From positions 45,009-109,008 of the forward strand of contig JAPYMA010000945.1 of NCBI GenBank assembly GCA_035041965.1: a DNA stretch of 64,000 bases. The letters run 5' to 3'. A program made the translations under genes and the position numbers. Each line of letters starts with the position of its first letter. Position 1 is the first letter of the stretch. Under the pieces are notes generated by a model. It searched no databases, had not been told where the DNA came from, and saw only the letters and a program-made list of their open reading frames with translations. Source of the DNA: Anisakis pegreffii (taxonomy: Eukaryota; Nematoda; Chromadorea; Rhabditida; Anisakidae). This document shows positions 1-13,067 of this stretch, piece after piece.

Positions 1-3000
1 CAGATTTGTCACAAAGCGATACCTCTGACATGAGGGAATTGTTACTTCATTCATTTATGAACTAAAATTACCATTATATGCACTCATTAAAAAACTTACC
101 AAAACTTTTCAGAGCAACTGAATAATAATAATAGATGAATTCACGAATACTCGCTCTTCTCACCGTAAACCATTGATCTTTTCAGCTGCACTAAGAAATG
201 AATCAATTCTCAGTGCTTACGAGGGACTATGTCAGCCATTATATTAAAGAACTTTGAAATGCCTCTGATTACCTCAAACTGACTTTTGTTCTGCCTGAAA
301 TGAGCTGAAGATACTCAAAAGATAAGAGAAAGAAGAGTATCGCCGTAAGCGAACCGCTTTTTGATATGTATCCATTTGAATTAACACCACAATGGTGCTC
401 CATCATAAAAACTGCACGAAATATCGGTTTACTAATCCTCTCAATTGCCACCTGACATCTTCGAATTACCGGTTAATTTACCCACTATGAGAAGCAGTGA
501 AAGTTTAGCTAGATCATCATTTTTTAGCAAGATGTTTTCCGGATGATCGTCTTCGTGTGTTGTTATGAAGCGAGTGATTATATTTTTGTCTTCGTTTGTC
601 TGTTCAGTTCTTGTTATATATTTCGTTTGAAGATATTCAATCGTCATTAAATGTGATTAAATCGATTTGTGATTTATTTTGCCCACTAGTTTTTTGAATT
701 TCGTTTTATTTGTTTGGAAAAATGGTTTCTCGTTGAGGAAAACTGTTATGCTTTTTGTTGTTATTAGTTACTCGACTACAGTTTTCGTTCACTTGTTTGT
801 AAATTGTTGCTATTGTTGAGTTCGTGAGACTTGTCGTTGTTAAGTTTATTTGTTAGCAGTCATCATAATGATGTAAATCTGTGTTCGCAAGATAAATGTA
901 CATAAATATGATCATTCAGTGTGAAATTGTTTTTGATTATAAATGAATCGGTATCAGTATACATTCCATCATATAGAATGTTCACGAAGTCTCTTTCGGT
1001 TTTGTGAGTTCATAGAAATTTAGGTAATCGGAATAGTGCTCTGTGAACGTGACACATGATATGTTTGGGTATTTCGTTCCGTACATTTCCTTGGGATCAA
1101 GCTTCATTTGTTATTAAATGCGAAAACTGGCGTGTAGTTTGCAAAATATCGATGATTTTCTCAATACTGAGATCAATAATAATACCAGTATCGTTTTTCA
1201 ATACCGATACGATACCGGTATTAGAAAGCAACTTTTGAAATATAGAAATGTGACCTGTTCAACACATTCTTTTTAAGCCAATGTGTTCATAATTAATCAT
1301 TAAACAATTTGTCTAACAAATCACTCACCAAAGCTCATGAAATTCAACAAAAAAAATGTTATAAAAAAGGTCTCACTACGCTTCCTTCCACTCAGTCCTC
1401 CAATCGTGATGGATATACTACCAAATTCATTTAAAATGAGTTGTGCTATGAATATCGGACACCACAAATCTCGAGAGTGCTATCGCTTTTCTAACATCGG
1501 TATTCGGTATTACCGAAATCACATGCAAACACTAAATACAATGTATCACCATTGATCAATGTGTACATTACTATAGTAGCATTAGGTTCCGCATCTTCAA
1601 ACTAACCGTGTCCTCGGGTTTGCCCAATAACATGATTATTTCATCACATCGTTGGATTTCCCAGATTCTCTACTTTCAGAAATGTATATATGTAGTCGGG
1701 CGATTTTGCTTTGTTGAGGAGATATAGCTGATTCTCTGATTGTATCTCAAGCAACTCGGCGGCGCTCGTTTCAATACAATTTATCACCATTGACCAATGT
1801 GTACAATGCACGTGATCCGCACGATTCAAACAACATTTCAAACGAGCAAGATTTTGGCCACTTTCAGTTCAACCTTAATCGCTCAACAGTTTGTGCTACG
1901 TGAGAATTTCAACGTCAACTTGAGGGGTACTCCGTACAAGAAAAACCGTTGTGGTAGGGGATCACGCAACTTGACTTCTAAAAAATGTCGAGATGATTTG
2001 ATAGAATGTGGAATGATCTTGGTTATCTTTAACACATCTTTATTGCGACATAAATCATTCGCGGTTGATTTATAATCGGTAAAATTTGTTTTCACGAATC
2101 AAGCAACAACGGATGGATAAATCATTACATAACAGATTCATCTCATCTTTCGTTTTTTTTGAAAGCATCGAACAAAAATTTAGTAACGTCACCAATTATT
2201 CATCTATCGTTATCACTGCTGCTTTGTCTTTTGTCAACGATCGTTTTTCAGTTCCGGGATTGATAAACGATACCAAAACTGAAAAGCGGTTCGGATTTAG
2301 CAATCATCAGAGTGATTGCGAGTGACCAAGAACAGCTCTCGCTCAGTGATGATCCCGTAATCTCGTCATTTTTATCATGTATTTGATGACCGTGAAAATT
2401 AATTGACAACGATTAATCAAATAAATATTGCGTAATTCAACTGTTACGGATTACTTGACATATCACAATTATTAATAAACGCAAAATAACAGCAAAATTG
2501 CGACGACAACCAAAATGAAACTTCTAAAGATTACATAATAAATGAACGTAACGTAAAGATTTGACCAAACAATGAAATCTGAAATTGATCTAGTTAGGAA
2601 TTCAATACGAAGCTGAACGATTCCAGCTAAGGGAATGAACTCGTTTACAGTGAACAAATATTATCTGTAGCATAAGAAACAAATATTATCCGTAGCGTAA
2701 AGAAATAACTAGCGTAAGAACTAGATGAATCACAGTCACAACATGAAGAAAACATAAGAAAATGGCCAAAATAAAACAACTCAAATCACGTAATTTATAT
2801 TTCTGTTATATTACATGAACAGTTGATGTACAGAAAGGCAACAATTGACTGATATAATACACGCATTCTAAGGAATATCACTGAGATGCGTTTCAGGAAA
2901 AGAAGTGACACGTGATGCTTGGCGGTTCTGTTTCTCTACAGGTCATCAATAAATATAAAATGGCACTGGCAACTGCTATACAAATTCTGTTTTTAAGCTG

Positions 3001-3600
3001 ATAGGTATTTAATCTGAAAGGGTTGCTGAAAAATAGCCTTTTACAATTAAGTACATCTTAACGGAAAATTTTCTTCAGAAACAATGAATATTTTTAAAAT
3101 GTTAAACAACAGTTTCAACGAGGCAAATCAAACGCGAATACGCACAAATCAGAGAACGGAATACAACAATTAATTGAACAATAATCATTGATTTGGCATT
3201 CATCATCAAGCACAGAACCGTCTCAACTCATATGCTAAAAATTGAAAACAACTGAACTTTTCTATCAGTGAAAGACACATCGACAACAGACATTAACTTT
3301 TTTATCAGTGATCGCCTACAATAATATCGATAACAGTAATGGTGATTAATGGTGATAACATATATGGCAACACTATCAAATACATTACTGATAAGCATAA
3401 CCTCAAATGTACATATAGGATTCATAATGGCTACAGATGTCTTTCAAAACCTTACGTTTTGAGAAACTTAAGGTGGAATCCGTTTTCTTTTCACACGACA
3501 TCGAATAAATTCGGAAAAATAATCTATTAGATGCTCTCAGTAAATTTCTTCAAATATTTGCAAACATTGGCTCAGTAAAGGAGATTAAACTCCATTCGTT
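1..3600. other. No recognised gene; repeat-bearing DNA
   Basis: No exon with recognisable homology was found here. A minus-strand open stretch at 441-647 and another at 269-439 (with a hydrophobic segment and a donor-like GTAATC) look weakly protein-like, but the gap between them is only about 30 nt and cannot be a normal intron. Positions about 1160-1220 and 1490-1520 contain GGTATCG/CGGTATTACCG motifs typical of transposon ends. Confidence 0.5.
1480..1830 (+). repeat. Dispersed repeat, copy A
   Basis: This stretch shares long, diverged similarity with 54890-55210 and, in the opposite orientation, with the tandem block at 61928-63130. Shared landmarks are CCAGATTCTC..CTTTCAGAAATGTATA, then GCGATTTTGCTT.GTTGAG.A.AT.TAGCTGATT, then TCTCAAGCA.CTC.GCGGCGCTCGTTTCAA, then CCA..TGA.CAATGTG. 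The last motif occurs twice here (about 1550 and 1785), suggesting a tandem unit of about 236 bp. No coding function is evident. Confidence 0.7.
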
Positions 3601-3614
3601 ACATAGAGTAAATC

Positions 3615-3899
3615 TCAAGAACTGAAACACTGAAAACCATCATCAGTGAATCGACAAATAACCCGTACAATATTACCCACAATTTGGATATTATCAAAAT
3701 CCGTCAGCGGCTCCTTATCAACTTCAAGTAACGGTATTTTTGACACGAAATAAGAGAAGTCAATTGACGACAACTGCTCATTTGTTACTTGCAGTAACGA
3801 ATACGCTATACGCCGAACTAGGTTATAGAATGCTAACGTATCAGCTGCTGTTGATAGTTTGTACTGATGTTCCATCTGCGAGATATTCTCTTCGACTAC
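3615..3899 (-). CDS. Unidentified exon downstream of EDEM3
   Basis: An open stretch of 95 codons follows a possible acceptor (ATATTGCAG) and ends at a stop at 3615. A donor-like GTAATA near 3670 could cut it shorter. The composition is protein-like: amphipathic, with alternating Leu/Ile and charged residues (for example STAADTLAFYNLVRRIAYSL). The style recalls the helical part of adhesion-GPCR GAIN domains, but that is only an impression. It lies beyond the EDEM3 stop on the same strand, so it would belong to another gene or to the 3' UTR. No partner exon was found. Confidence 0.25.
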   Translation of the reverse strand, partial: VVEENISQMEHQYKLSTAADTLAFYNLVRRIAYSLLQVTNEQLSSIDFSYFVSKIPLLEVDKEPLTDFDNIQIVGNIVRVICRFTDDGFQCFSS

Positions 3900-4520
3900 C
3901 TGCAATATTCCATTGAAACGAGAGTACTACTCGACCATTTATCAAGTGAATGAACATCACGTTTTCACGTGTTGCGTTGACACAACAAATGCTTGAAGGT
4001 CTAGTGCTTTCATTGAGGCAAACGAATATTTTGACGTTAAGAAATAAAACGACAAAATAAACAAACGACCTTTTGTTTCGAAGAGTGATCGCTATGTGGA
4101 TGAACATCGCCGAAGTTGAAATTGAAGATGACAGCTGGCATTGATGAATCAATAATCATTAATCGTTTCGAATTCTCTCTGAACTGAAACTGAGTGCATT
4201 TTGAGAACTAATTGTGAAGAGCTTTATTCATCTGAAGTTCATCCGAAAGATTTACTGCTTGATTATTCACTCGATCACTGCATCAGTTAAAACGATTTTA
4301 AATATTTCATAATTCAAGCGGACCGTCCGATAAAGTCTCTTAAGAAACATTTAAACGATTACACCACGATTCTTCACAGTTGTGATACAAAAATTATCAT
4401 CAAAACGTGCCACAAAAACTACATTTTGATTACAAGCGAATAAAGTTGCCAGATGCAGGTGCTTCTCATAAACCAAAAGAACGATTCTGGTTCGACCAAC
4501 AAACAAGTAAAGCTCAGAGA

Positions 4521-7500
4521 TTATGAAACAAGCATTCGTTTATCTATCCGAATCATGAGGTGGAGGAGACCAACGAAGAAGGTGATAACAGAGAGGCATA
4601 AAATTGTAATCAACTGTATCATAATGTAATCAACTGTAGCCACAAAATGACGATCACTAAGTTTCTTATCAGTTACGAGATGAACGAAATCCCTCCAATC
4701 CTCGCGCAGTAGCAACTACCAATAAACCAAAATGACACATTGCAAAAGTGAACGAATTTACTCAAATCAAATTACCAATTAATTAAAGAATAAACCGAAA
4801 AACATCGACACTATTCAATTCTAACCTCAATATACTCGGAGGAAGGATGCGGAGCAATCCTAGCGAAGTGATGATGCTTGAAGAATTGCTCGATAATGAT
4901 CGATGGATTCGTTAAGCGATCCGAAATACGAACTGTTGATCCAGGATTTTTCTTCACATGTTCAATCAACGAAGAACCTTCCTTATCGAACAGGAAAACA
5001 ACCGGTATGTTTATGTCATCCTCAACACTCGTATCGCCAGACATTGCGAATGGCGGCGACGTTTCGATACTGCTTCCAGCTACGTTATCTTCAAACAATC
5101 AGTTATGACATTTCCAAACGCTACAAATTGATCAATAATAAATTCATCACAATTTAACACCATGTGTATGGATTTAAACACCACATCAAATATATTCTAA
5201 TCAATAAGCAAATTTTCGAGAACGATAAAACAGTCTCTTTGTTAAATATCATGAGGATGTAGAAATTAAAAGATGCACACATTCTCAAAGATACAAATTG
5301 GAAAAACGTGTAGCTGGAGTGGATGGTCGCCTTCTTCAGGAAAAAAAAGATGCATAAAAATATGCAGTTCTGGCGAGATCCTGTCAGAGCAATAGCAATA
5401 AGTTGAATGCACTCAAAACAGAGCAGAGGATTACCAACGATGATGAGCGCGATGGCACCAGCTTTTTGAACGAAGCGTGCCTTTTCTTGGAACATGCATT
5501 CATGTCTGTAAACAACTGCGATACGACCCTTCAGCGTTGGTGAATTGGTTATTGTCGAACAACCTTTTGATGGCACTGCAATACGCACTTCGCCATCCAC
5601 CTGCATTGAATGCTTTTAGAAATTCATTCGTTGCAATACCGCTTCATTAGCAATCAGGCACTTATCAATTGAACGAATGCACTGATTTCTCAGTGATGTG
5701 TACGAATGATTGATGATCAACGCTCAAACGAATCAATCAACGGAACCTGTCTATCGTGAAGATCTGAACCAAACTGAGCAGGTGCAGCGATGAAGTTTAC
5801 ATAACCAAACGATGGATACGAGAGAATCTGTACGACACGTTCAATTCTAATCGCACCTTCAAAATGTTACAGTTCGTTGTTACTGAACGAAGTAATTGAG
5901 TATATTGAGCACGTAATTGAGAGTGATTTGAATGAATCAGCACCTGACATTTATGAATACGCCAACAATTGAATGCATATTAAACGAAGAAGAAACAAAA
6001 CAAAGCATTTTTTGATTGTAAGACGAATCGACAAAATGCAAATACGAACCGAATTCATCTTTTTCGAAATGCGAAACCATTTGCATCATCTCTTGCATGA
6101 ACTCCATACCCATAGTAGCCCATTGAGGGGAAAGTGCCTGAATTATGTCCCGGCTTGAGCATGTATCAAGCATGCGAATGCACTCGCTGAGTGCATTCAA
6201 GAAAACAGTTTATCGTCACAGTGACAACTGATGGAAGCTCGATGGATTGATTCACCCAACTGGTTCAGTTTAACTCACAAAAATGCCTTATTTACTTGAA
6301 TCCCTTGTTATTTACTGCTCAGTTGATACTTAAGGAAGTCGAAATAACTTCTTCGGTTAACTATCAATAATGATTCAGTTCAATATAATTGAATATCAAT
6401 TCATAATCACACAATTTAATTGCAAATTTAAGAGACGACTTCTGGTGCATCAATTTTTGTACTGGAATCGTTTCCTTATTCTTTGAAAAACTACAAATCA
6501 ATTTCACTGAATAATCACTAAGGGACGTCAAAAAAACTGAACGAGCTTAAATAAGAAGGGAATGAATGCATCCGATTAATTTTACTAATTAGTCAGATGA
6601 ATTACGTTAAGAGCTTGATGATTTCATTCAAATGATACAAATATAACTTCATTCCACCTACTGAATTGTTTACACCGCAAAAGAAGCTTTTTTGACTGCA
6701 CGCTTTATCTTCATGGACACTTTTCAGGGCAACAAAATGAAAACGAACAATCACAGATCTCGGATGAAGAATTTTTGATAATCAATTCAAAATTATACTC
6801 GCAAATGCGAATGGAAAGAAGACGTATCACAAACATTCTTTCATTCATTAGAGAATTTCATCCAAAATTATCATTGAAGCAAAGAGAAGAAATATTCGAA
6901 TGGATGTAAATTGGACAACAGAAAAAAGACCGTCTCTGATCAAGAGAACGAGATTCTTCGATATGACCAAATAATAATGATGAAATAACTGCTGAATGTA
7001 AATGTTCTAATCACAAAATATAATAAAATTTAAATTGAATTATTACATAAACAATTCTAGAATTAATCATTTCACATGATGAATGTATCACATTTTGAAT
7101 ATATAAATTGTACAAATTTGATGAAATAAATGAAATGTAATTTGCTTCAGAATAACGCAGTGAAGATGAGCAATATGCAGTGAAGTGAACGAACGATTAA
7201 AAGTGCTATTAGGCCTCACGATTATTCATGTTCCATGAGACAATTCCAATCGTCGACCTTATTAAGCACTCAAAATAAGAGCTCAATACTATGTCGAGGA
7301 TTAGAGTTGTTTGTGGACAGCAAACGTACCACTCGAGTATGTTAAGCTTTATGATAAAGCAGAGCAAGAATCGTTGAAATTTGATGGTGAAAGATCCTAT
7401 CTTTGCTTGCAATTGAATACGTAACTTTTTATGACGCAGAGAAGTTTGCTTGTTCTATGGCATCTTTGAGACGTCACATTGGAATCATGAGATTGGCGCA

Positions 7501-10500
7501 AACAATCATCTGATTTCAAACGCACACTCAAGGCAAGGATGCCTAGGTCTTATAGTATGGAAGCACAACAAATTTATTGTTAGATGCATAAATAAAAAGG
7601 CAGTAGACAAAGAATACTGACTTAGAGTTAGAGTGAGTTGCACGAAGCAGTTGTCAGTCTTGATGTTGTTTATTGGTGGCAGTGCTGATGGTGCTGTTAT
7701 GCGTATTAGTTAGGCTGCTATTGCTTGATGTTGTGTTATAAGCGATGTGAAAATTGCGGATAACGCATCTGTATAAGAGTGTAGCTAAAGCAATCACAAA
7801 AGCACTGCTAATCATTAGTGCCATCCATAAAAGGATGATCAACATGAAGATGGAAATCATCTCAGATGTAATTGTCTGATTTGAGGGTAGCATCGATAAT
7901 GATAACCAATTAAACAATGTTCCAAAATGGTCATATTTCGTCAATAATCTATCGTACTCATTATTCTTCTTATATGCTGCATCCAATACACATTGTAATG
8001 CGAATATCTCCTCTTCACTTATATCACCCACTCCACCCTGAAAAAACGCCTATACTAAATGGGTATTATAAAGGAGATATTGAGCACAACAACTGCATTG
8101 TCCCAATCTGAAACATTTTAATGCATCAAGGCTGAAATCAAATTTAAGTTTTAGTCAGCTGAAACAAAATGTCTTATATAGTTAGAGAATATTAGCTGAC
8201 ACCTTATAACAACATTCCAATTAATTACATATATTTCACTGTCAACATAAATCATTCAAAGTATCTGATCAAAAATAAAATATCAAGTGATTGCGATAAT
8301 AACAGCATTCCAGGGTGGAGTCGGGCTGAATACTGCACTGAACAGGTCGATTATTGGACATTTACAATTAGTGTAAATCTTGACTTTGTATTTTGAAACC
8401 TATATACAATGTTGCAGGAAAGTAAAGGTAATGACTTCAAGCATTTTAAATGAGCATTTCTTCTTGATGGCTAATTTGCACAACGATTGTCTATAAACTG
8501 AATGTTTCGACAATTCAGATGTTACTATTCTGTAAAACTTCTTGAACGATTTTTCAATCTTTCACAGGAATAATGATATAAAGATGTACTGAAATCGATC
8601 AAATAGTTAGAAGTACACTCGTTGACTGTATCCAAATCAACTGTTCATGTGTTATCAACAGGCAGAAATTATTTTCTTGCTTTCATGATGATTTCTCTAA
8701 TTCCGCACTTCAAGTACATTGTTTATAACATAAGCTCTAATTGTTTCAAGAAGACGCTGCTTAAACGCCTAATGCAGTTAACGATGATATTCTCTGCAGA
8801 AGAAAGTAATAGTGAAAAGACAAAACAAATAATATCAATGAACCAAAATTCATAAATAACAGAAATCAGCTGAAATTAGATGTGATAATATCGTGAGCTG
8901 GAGAGTTCACAATAACATCAGTAAATACTCAAACTACAAGTTGTTCACTCCGCTAGACTAAAGTTTTAAAACGGATGATATCAACTGACAAAACTTCAAT
9001 GAAATCGAACCACTGATTGATAAATTAATCAAATCCAACTTAAACGAACCTCAGAGGTGGTGTGCAATAGATGAAGACGACCGTCAGCCTGTATCTGCAC
9101 TTGAATACCCATTTGATTCAGTTGACGAACGTGTTCACTATTCGTCGAACTGAATGCCCATGCTCTGAGGCGTTCTGATCTGCAGTTACAAATTGCTTTC
9201 TTGGGACTGATATGATTATGTGTTCATAAACGATGAAACAATTTTATAAGGCATATCGTAAAAAACAATTTCATATGCAACAGAATTTGTCGGCTATAAT
9301 CACTGAAATTGCAAGAAGAATGTTTATCAGATTCATCAGATTCTGAATTCGGAAACGAAATTCATTCATAAGTATAATTGAACAATAAAGATCAAATGCA
9401 CAAACGGTTGTGGGCAAGTGCTCGAAGACTGTTGTGCGCCATCACTCTGTTTTACAATCTGTGACATAATGGCACGTATATTAGATCGTAGCGCATTCGC
9501 ATAATTTGTCAACTGTTCTGACGAAGAATAATCAACAATATTTGGACATGCCGAACGGTACTTCCTTTCATTATCAGCCATATCTTTTTCTTGCAGCAAT
9601 TCGTCTGGGTCTATTAAAACACGACGAGGCAGCTGAAACCATCAAAATTCATTACGACTACTTATAAGGTGGTGATGAACAGCACTACGGCTCAATAACA
9701 GCACTAAACAAAGTCAACTCCGATGCAAACATACAATGCGTAAATGAAAAATCAAGCGACAGAAGACAATTTAACAAGGTGTTACCACAATATTGTATGC
9801 ATAAATAAACGTAAAATGTAATAATGTCATTACAGCAATACTTCTCACCTCATCATCAATATCACCGATAGACAACGGTAAGAAATGCGCTTCGGTGGTA
9901 AGGACGTAATTATCCGGATCGAAGATTAAATCAGACGGCTCAGAGAATATCATGTAAAGGTATTTAAATGTTTCAGCTAAAACATATGAATCCATCCTGA
10001 AAACTTTTAGTAATATCATTCAAAACATTTTCATTTGCAAATATTCACACGAATGCATCTGCAAAAGCGAAGATAAGGAAACACTAACAAAATTAGATGG
10101 AGTCTAATATAAAGAATAAGTGTAAAGGTAGGACTCGAACCTGTCCTCGTGACTCATTGTTCGTATGTCTCTCACACCCGCAAAGCCACAATCCACACGC
10201 ACCAACTCATTTAAACTATCCATCACCTGAATGAAAAGACGCATTAATTCATTCACACTTCACTCGTTTAAACAAACTGCATCCATGAACAGAATAATAA
10301 TTAAGATAAAACCAACAAAACAACTAACATTTTTCGCAACACGAAGATAATGTGGGTCTTTGGTGGCCCTATACAACATGTAAGTACTTTCAATGAATTC
10401 GGGTCTTAACGGGTATTGCGCCCAATGAATTTGCAGATCATGAGTAAAAGCCTCTGGCAAAAATCTGTGTTTCTGAAACCTCAGCACAAATTAGATGGAT

Positions 10501-13067
10501 CCCTTATTTTGCTGAAATAATATTTTGCACAGCAATTGCTATTAAATATTTTGCGAAGATGATGTATAATCATACTCACAACCACTGAAATTATCGAAAA
10601 CAATAATCAAAAGGTAAACATTGACAGAGAAAATGTGCATGTCACAATGAATAAATCTGAATAACTATTATTTCATGCACAGAGTCTAAGAAAGACATAT
10701 TGACGGTAATCTGAAATGAAAGGATGAGTGAAAGCGCTGACCTTAATGACTTGATGAAGAGTTTCATGAAACTCAATCGCTGATTTCAAATCGCCTTTCA
10801 GTACTTGAAGTGCAGGCCAAAACGCTAGCAGAGCATCCATGAATGACCTCGAAGCAACTGTTGGTTTATGCATATGTACATCGATGAACATTGGTCCCTT
10901 GTTTATATAACGCATAATCGCATCATAATGCTTCAACATTCAATTTATTAACAGTGTTTCCACTCTTTGTAATACACTTAACTCATATGAACTCAAGCAA
11001 TTATCCATCGAACGAGTCGTTTTCTTGAAAGAAAATTTACACGACGAAAACGAATGAATAGACAGATGAATAATACCTTGTTGAAACGGTATAAATAGTC
11101 ATCGTCACCAAGCAAAATATAAGTTTTCAAACAATATTCATAATAGGAATCAATTCCTGCGCCGATACCCGCATCTGCAAACGATCACATTATCGATGTT
11201 CTCATTCAATCAGAATATAATCTCTGAACTGCGAACACATCAAACAGTTACAACAGTCTAAAATTGAAATAAGAATGAACCTCTTCTGACCCAATCACCG
11301 GAATGTACATTCAGCACGGTTCCCATCAGATTCGAAGCACGATTTCTTTGTGACCAAAGAAAATCCATCGCCTTTCGCGCCTTCTGCTCGTATACCTTAT
11401 TGCCAGTAAGACGACTCAACGTCGCGAATTCCAGCAGCATCGTGCCACCGCACGCCGTACACGTATCACGTTGTTCGCGCAAATAACTCAACATTCCATA
11501 TCGTAGATTTATCTGAAATACTACACTATTCACTTTTCATTGAATCCACCTAATTGTAAGTTAACATTTAATCAAGCATTCATTGACGGTATATTTAATG
11601 CGACTATATAGTGTTCACATATCAACAATGAATACCCTTGAATAAGGTAATCCGCTGGTTGTGTTGAACGCAGGTAGAAGACGATCGGCAAGGCTTACGG
11701 CCATATCCAACATCTGATTTGAATACCAAATTAAACGACCTTCATCCTGTGATTGCACCAACTTCGCCAAAAAATGTGCTGTAATGAATTATTCATTACA
11801 AATCATAAAAGTTCTTCGCTGAAAATATCGATGCAAAATTAAAAGTAACAGAACAGTTGACTCAACACTTAACCATTTATATCCCTAAACTAAATTTCGA
11901 AAGACATCTTCGAATTATCAAAACAACAACTAATAAATAACCTGATAATAAACCGCCAACCATTCGAATGTTAGTCTCAAAGACGGATACAACTAAATTC
12001 GAATCGAAGCGCACATTATTAACCACCAGTCGCACTGCACGCTCAAACTCATCCAGTTCACCAACTACCACCAATGTATCCAACGTATCGACCAATGTCA
12101 ACGAAAAACTGTCACATTCTTATTAACGATAACAATTGCTACTAGTATTGTATTTGTATTAGTATGAGTACTAGCATCAATATTAGTGTTATTATTGTTG
12201 CTATTATTATAATGCTTGTAATCATTACCTTTACTTTCCTGCAACATTGCAATAGTTTGCTTATTATCGTTATTTTTAAAATTTAGCAAATGTTCATACT
12301 TTAACACAAATCGTGAAAATCAGTACTTCAAATAACCATCAAGAAATGTTTATTTAAAAATAATCCTTAACAGGATGCCATGGAGGAGAATCATTTCTGA
12401 TGATGTCAATAGAAATAAAAGAAGAGATCAACTGACTTTCCCAAGCAATCGTCAACGTCACCTCTGCTCGGAGTGATTCCTCTGGCACGACCTCGACAAG
12501 TTAACGGCATCAATTCATCATGTGGATATGCATACTTCATATACGAATTGTATCCATGCATAAACATCTCTTTTGCTTGAGCCCTGCACAAAAACATTTC
12601 CACTTGAGTATTTCTCACTTCATCAAATCACTAACAAAACGATAATTTTGTTTGCACCAGTCTGATGATTTTCCAAAAAACATATTCCGGAAGAAAACAT
12701 CAAAATTTTCAGTCATTCATAAAACCATTCTAACCGATTTTACAACGTTCAGTATTCCACGAAATCATACAAACTTATGCATTGAAGCTTTTTACACAAC
12801 AGTAATCACACCCACAGTTTCGATATCATCAGTTTAAGAATGTTGCATTTGCATATCAAAAACTTAAACTGATCACAAATAACATCAAACAATTAAGGAT
12901 AAGAAAAACAAGAAATCAAGTAACCTGAGGGCCGATTTATCGATAGGAAGTTGCTCATGGTTTATATCATGAGCAAAACATAGCAACGAATCGATTAACA
13001 TCAGCAATAAAATTAACACGATATAAATCACAGAACCCATTTTCAATGTACACTTCATCAACGCCAT
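4521..13067 (-). CDS. EDEM3: EDEM3-like ER mannosidase (GH47 plus PA domain)
   Basis: ER degradation-enhancing alpha-mannosidase-like protein 3, which trims mannose from misfolded glycoproteins for ERAD. I join 17 exons in frame: 13067-12925, 12583-12437, 12108-11942, 11778-11636, 11512-11281, 11174-11077, 10930-10742, 10472-10329, 10226-10141, 9996-9849, 9632-9406, 9179-9050, 6182-6050, 5856-5747, 5600-5435, 5088-4826, 4715-4521, giving about 906 aa (human about 930). Exon 1 gives a hydrophobic signal peptide. Exons 2-10 give the GH47 domain: PSRGDVDD, the acidic-residue motif [50 protein letters not shown] and TTEAH. Exons 13-16 carry the FMQEMM motif and a protease-associated domain (CMFQEKAR, then VFLFDKEG). 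The last exon adds a hydrophobic helix and stops without KDEL. Exon 13's acceptor (AGCGAG) and exon 17 are the least certain joins. Intron 12 is 2.9 kb, far larger than the others. Confidence 0.92.
7654..8037 (-). CDS. Membrane-segment exon inside EDEM3 intron 12
   Basis: A single open exon follows a good acceptor (TTTTTTCAG ending at 8038) and runs 127 codons to a stop. Its first part is hydrophilic (begins [10 protein letters not shown]). A strongly hydrophobic stretch of about 25 residues ([12 protein letters not shown] and onward) comes next, then a short basic turn and a Ser/Thr/Asn-rich tail. It begins in phase 0, and EDEM3 exon 12 ends in phase 0, so it could be an alternative 3' exon giving a membrane-anchored GH47 protein without the PA domain. 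It could equally be the last exon of a small nested gene. I do not recognise the family, and no initiating exon was found. Confidence 0.4.
   Translation of the reverse strand, partial: GGVGDISEEEIFALQCVLDAAYKKNNEYDRLLTKYDHFGTLFNWLSLSMLPSNQTITSEMISIFMLIILLWMALMISSAFVIALATLLYRCVIRNFHIAYNTTSSNSSLTNTHNSTISTATNKQHQD

Noticed and set aside
10115..10210. Looked at first like a tRNA-like element (GGACTCGAACC)
   Set aside because: It is EDEM3 exon 9 on the minus strand and the flanking donor; the exon encodes the conserved [10 protein letters not shown] segment.
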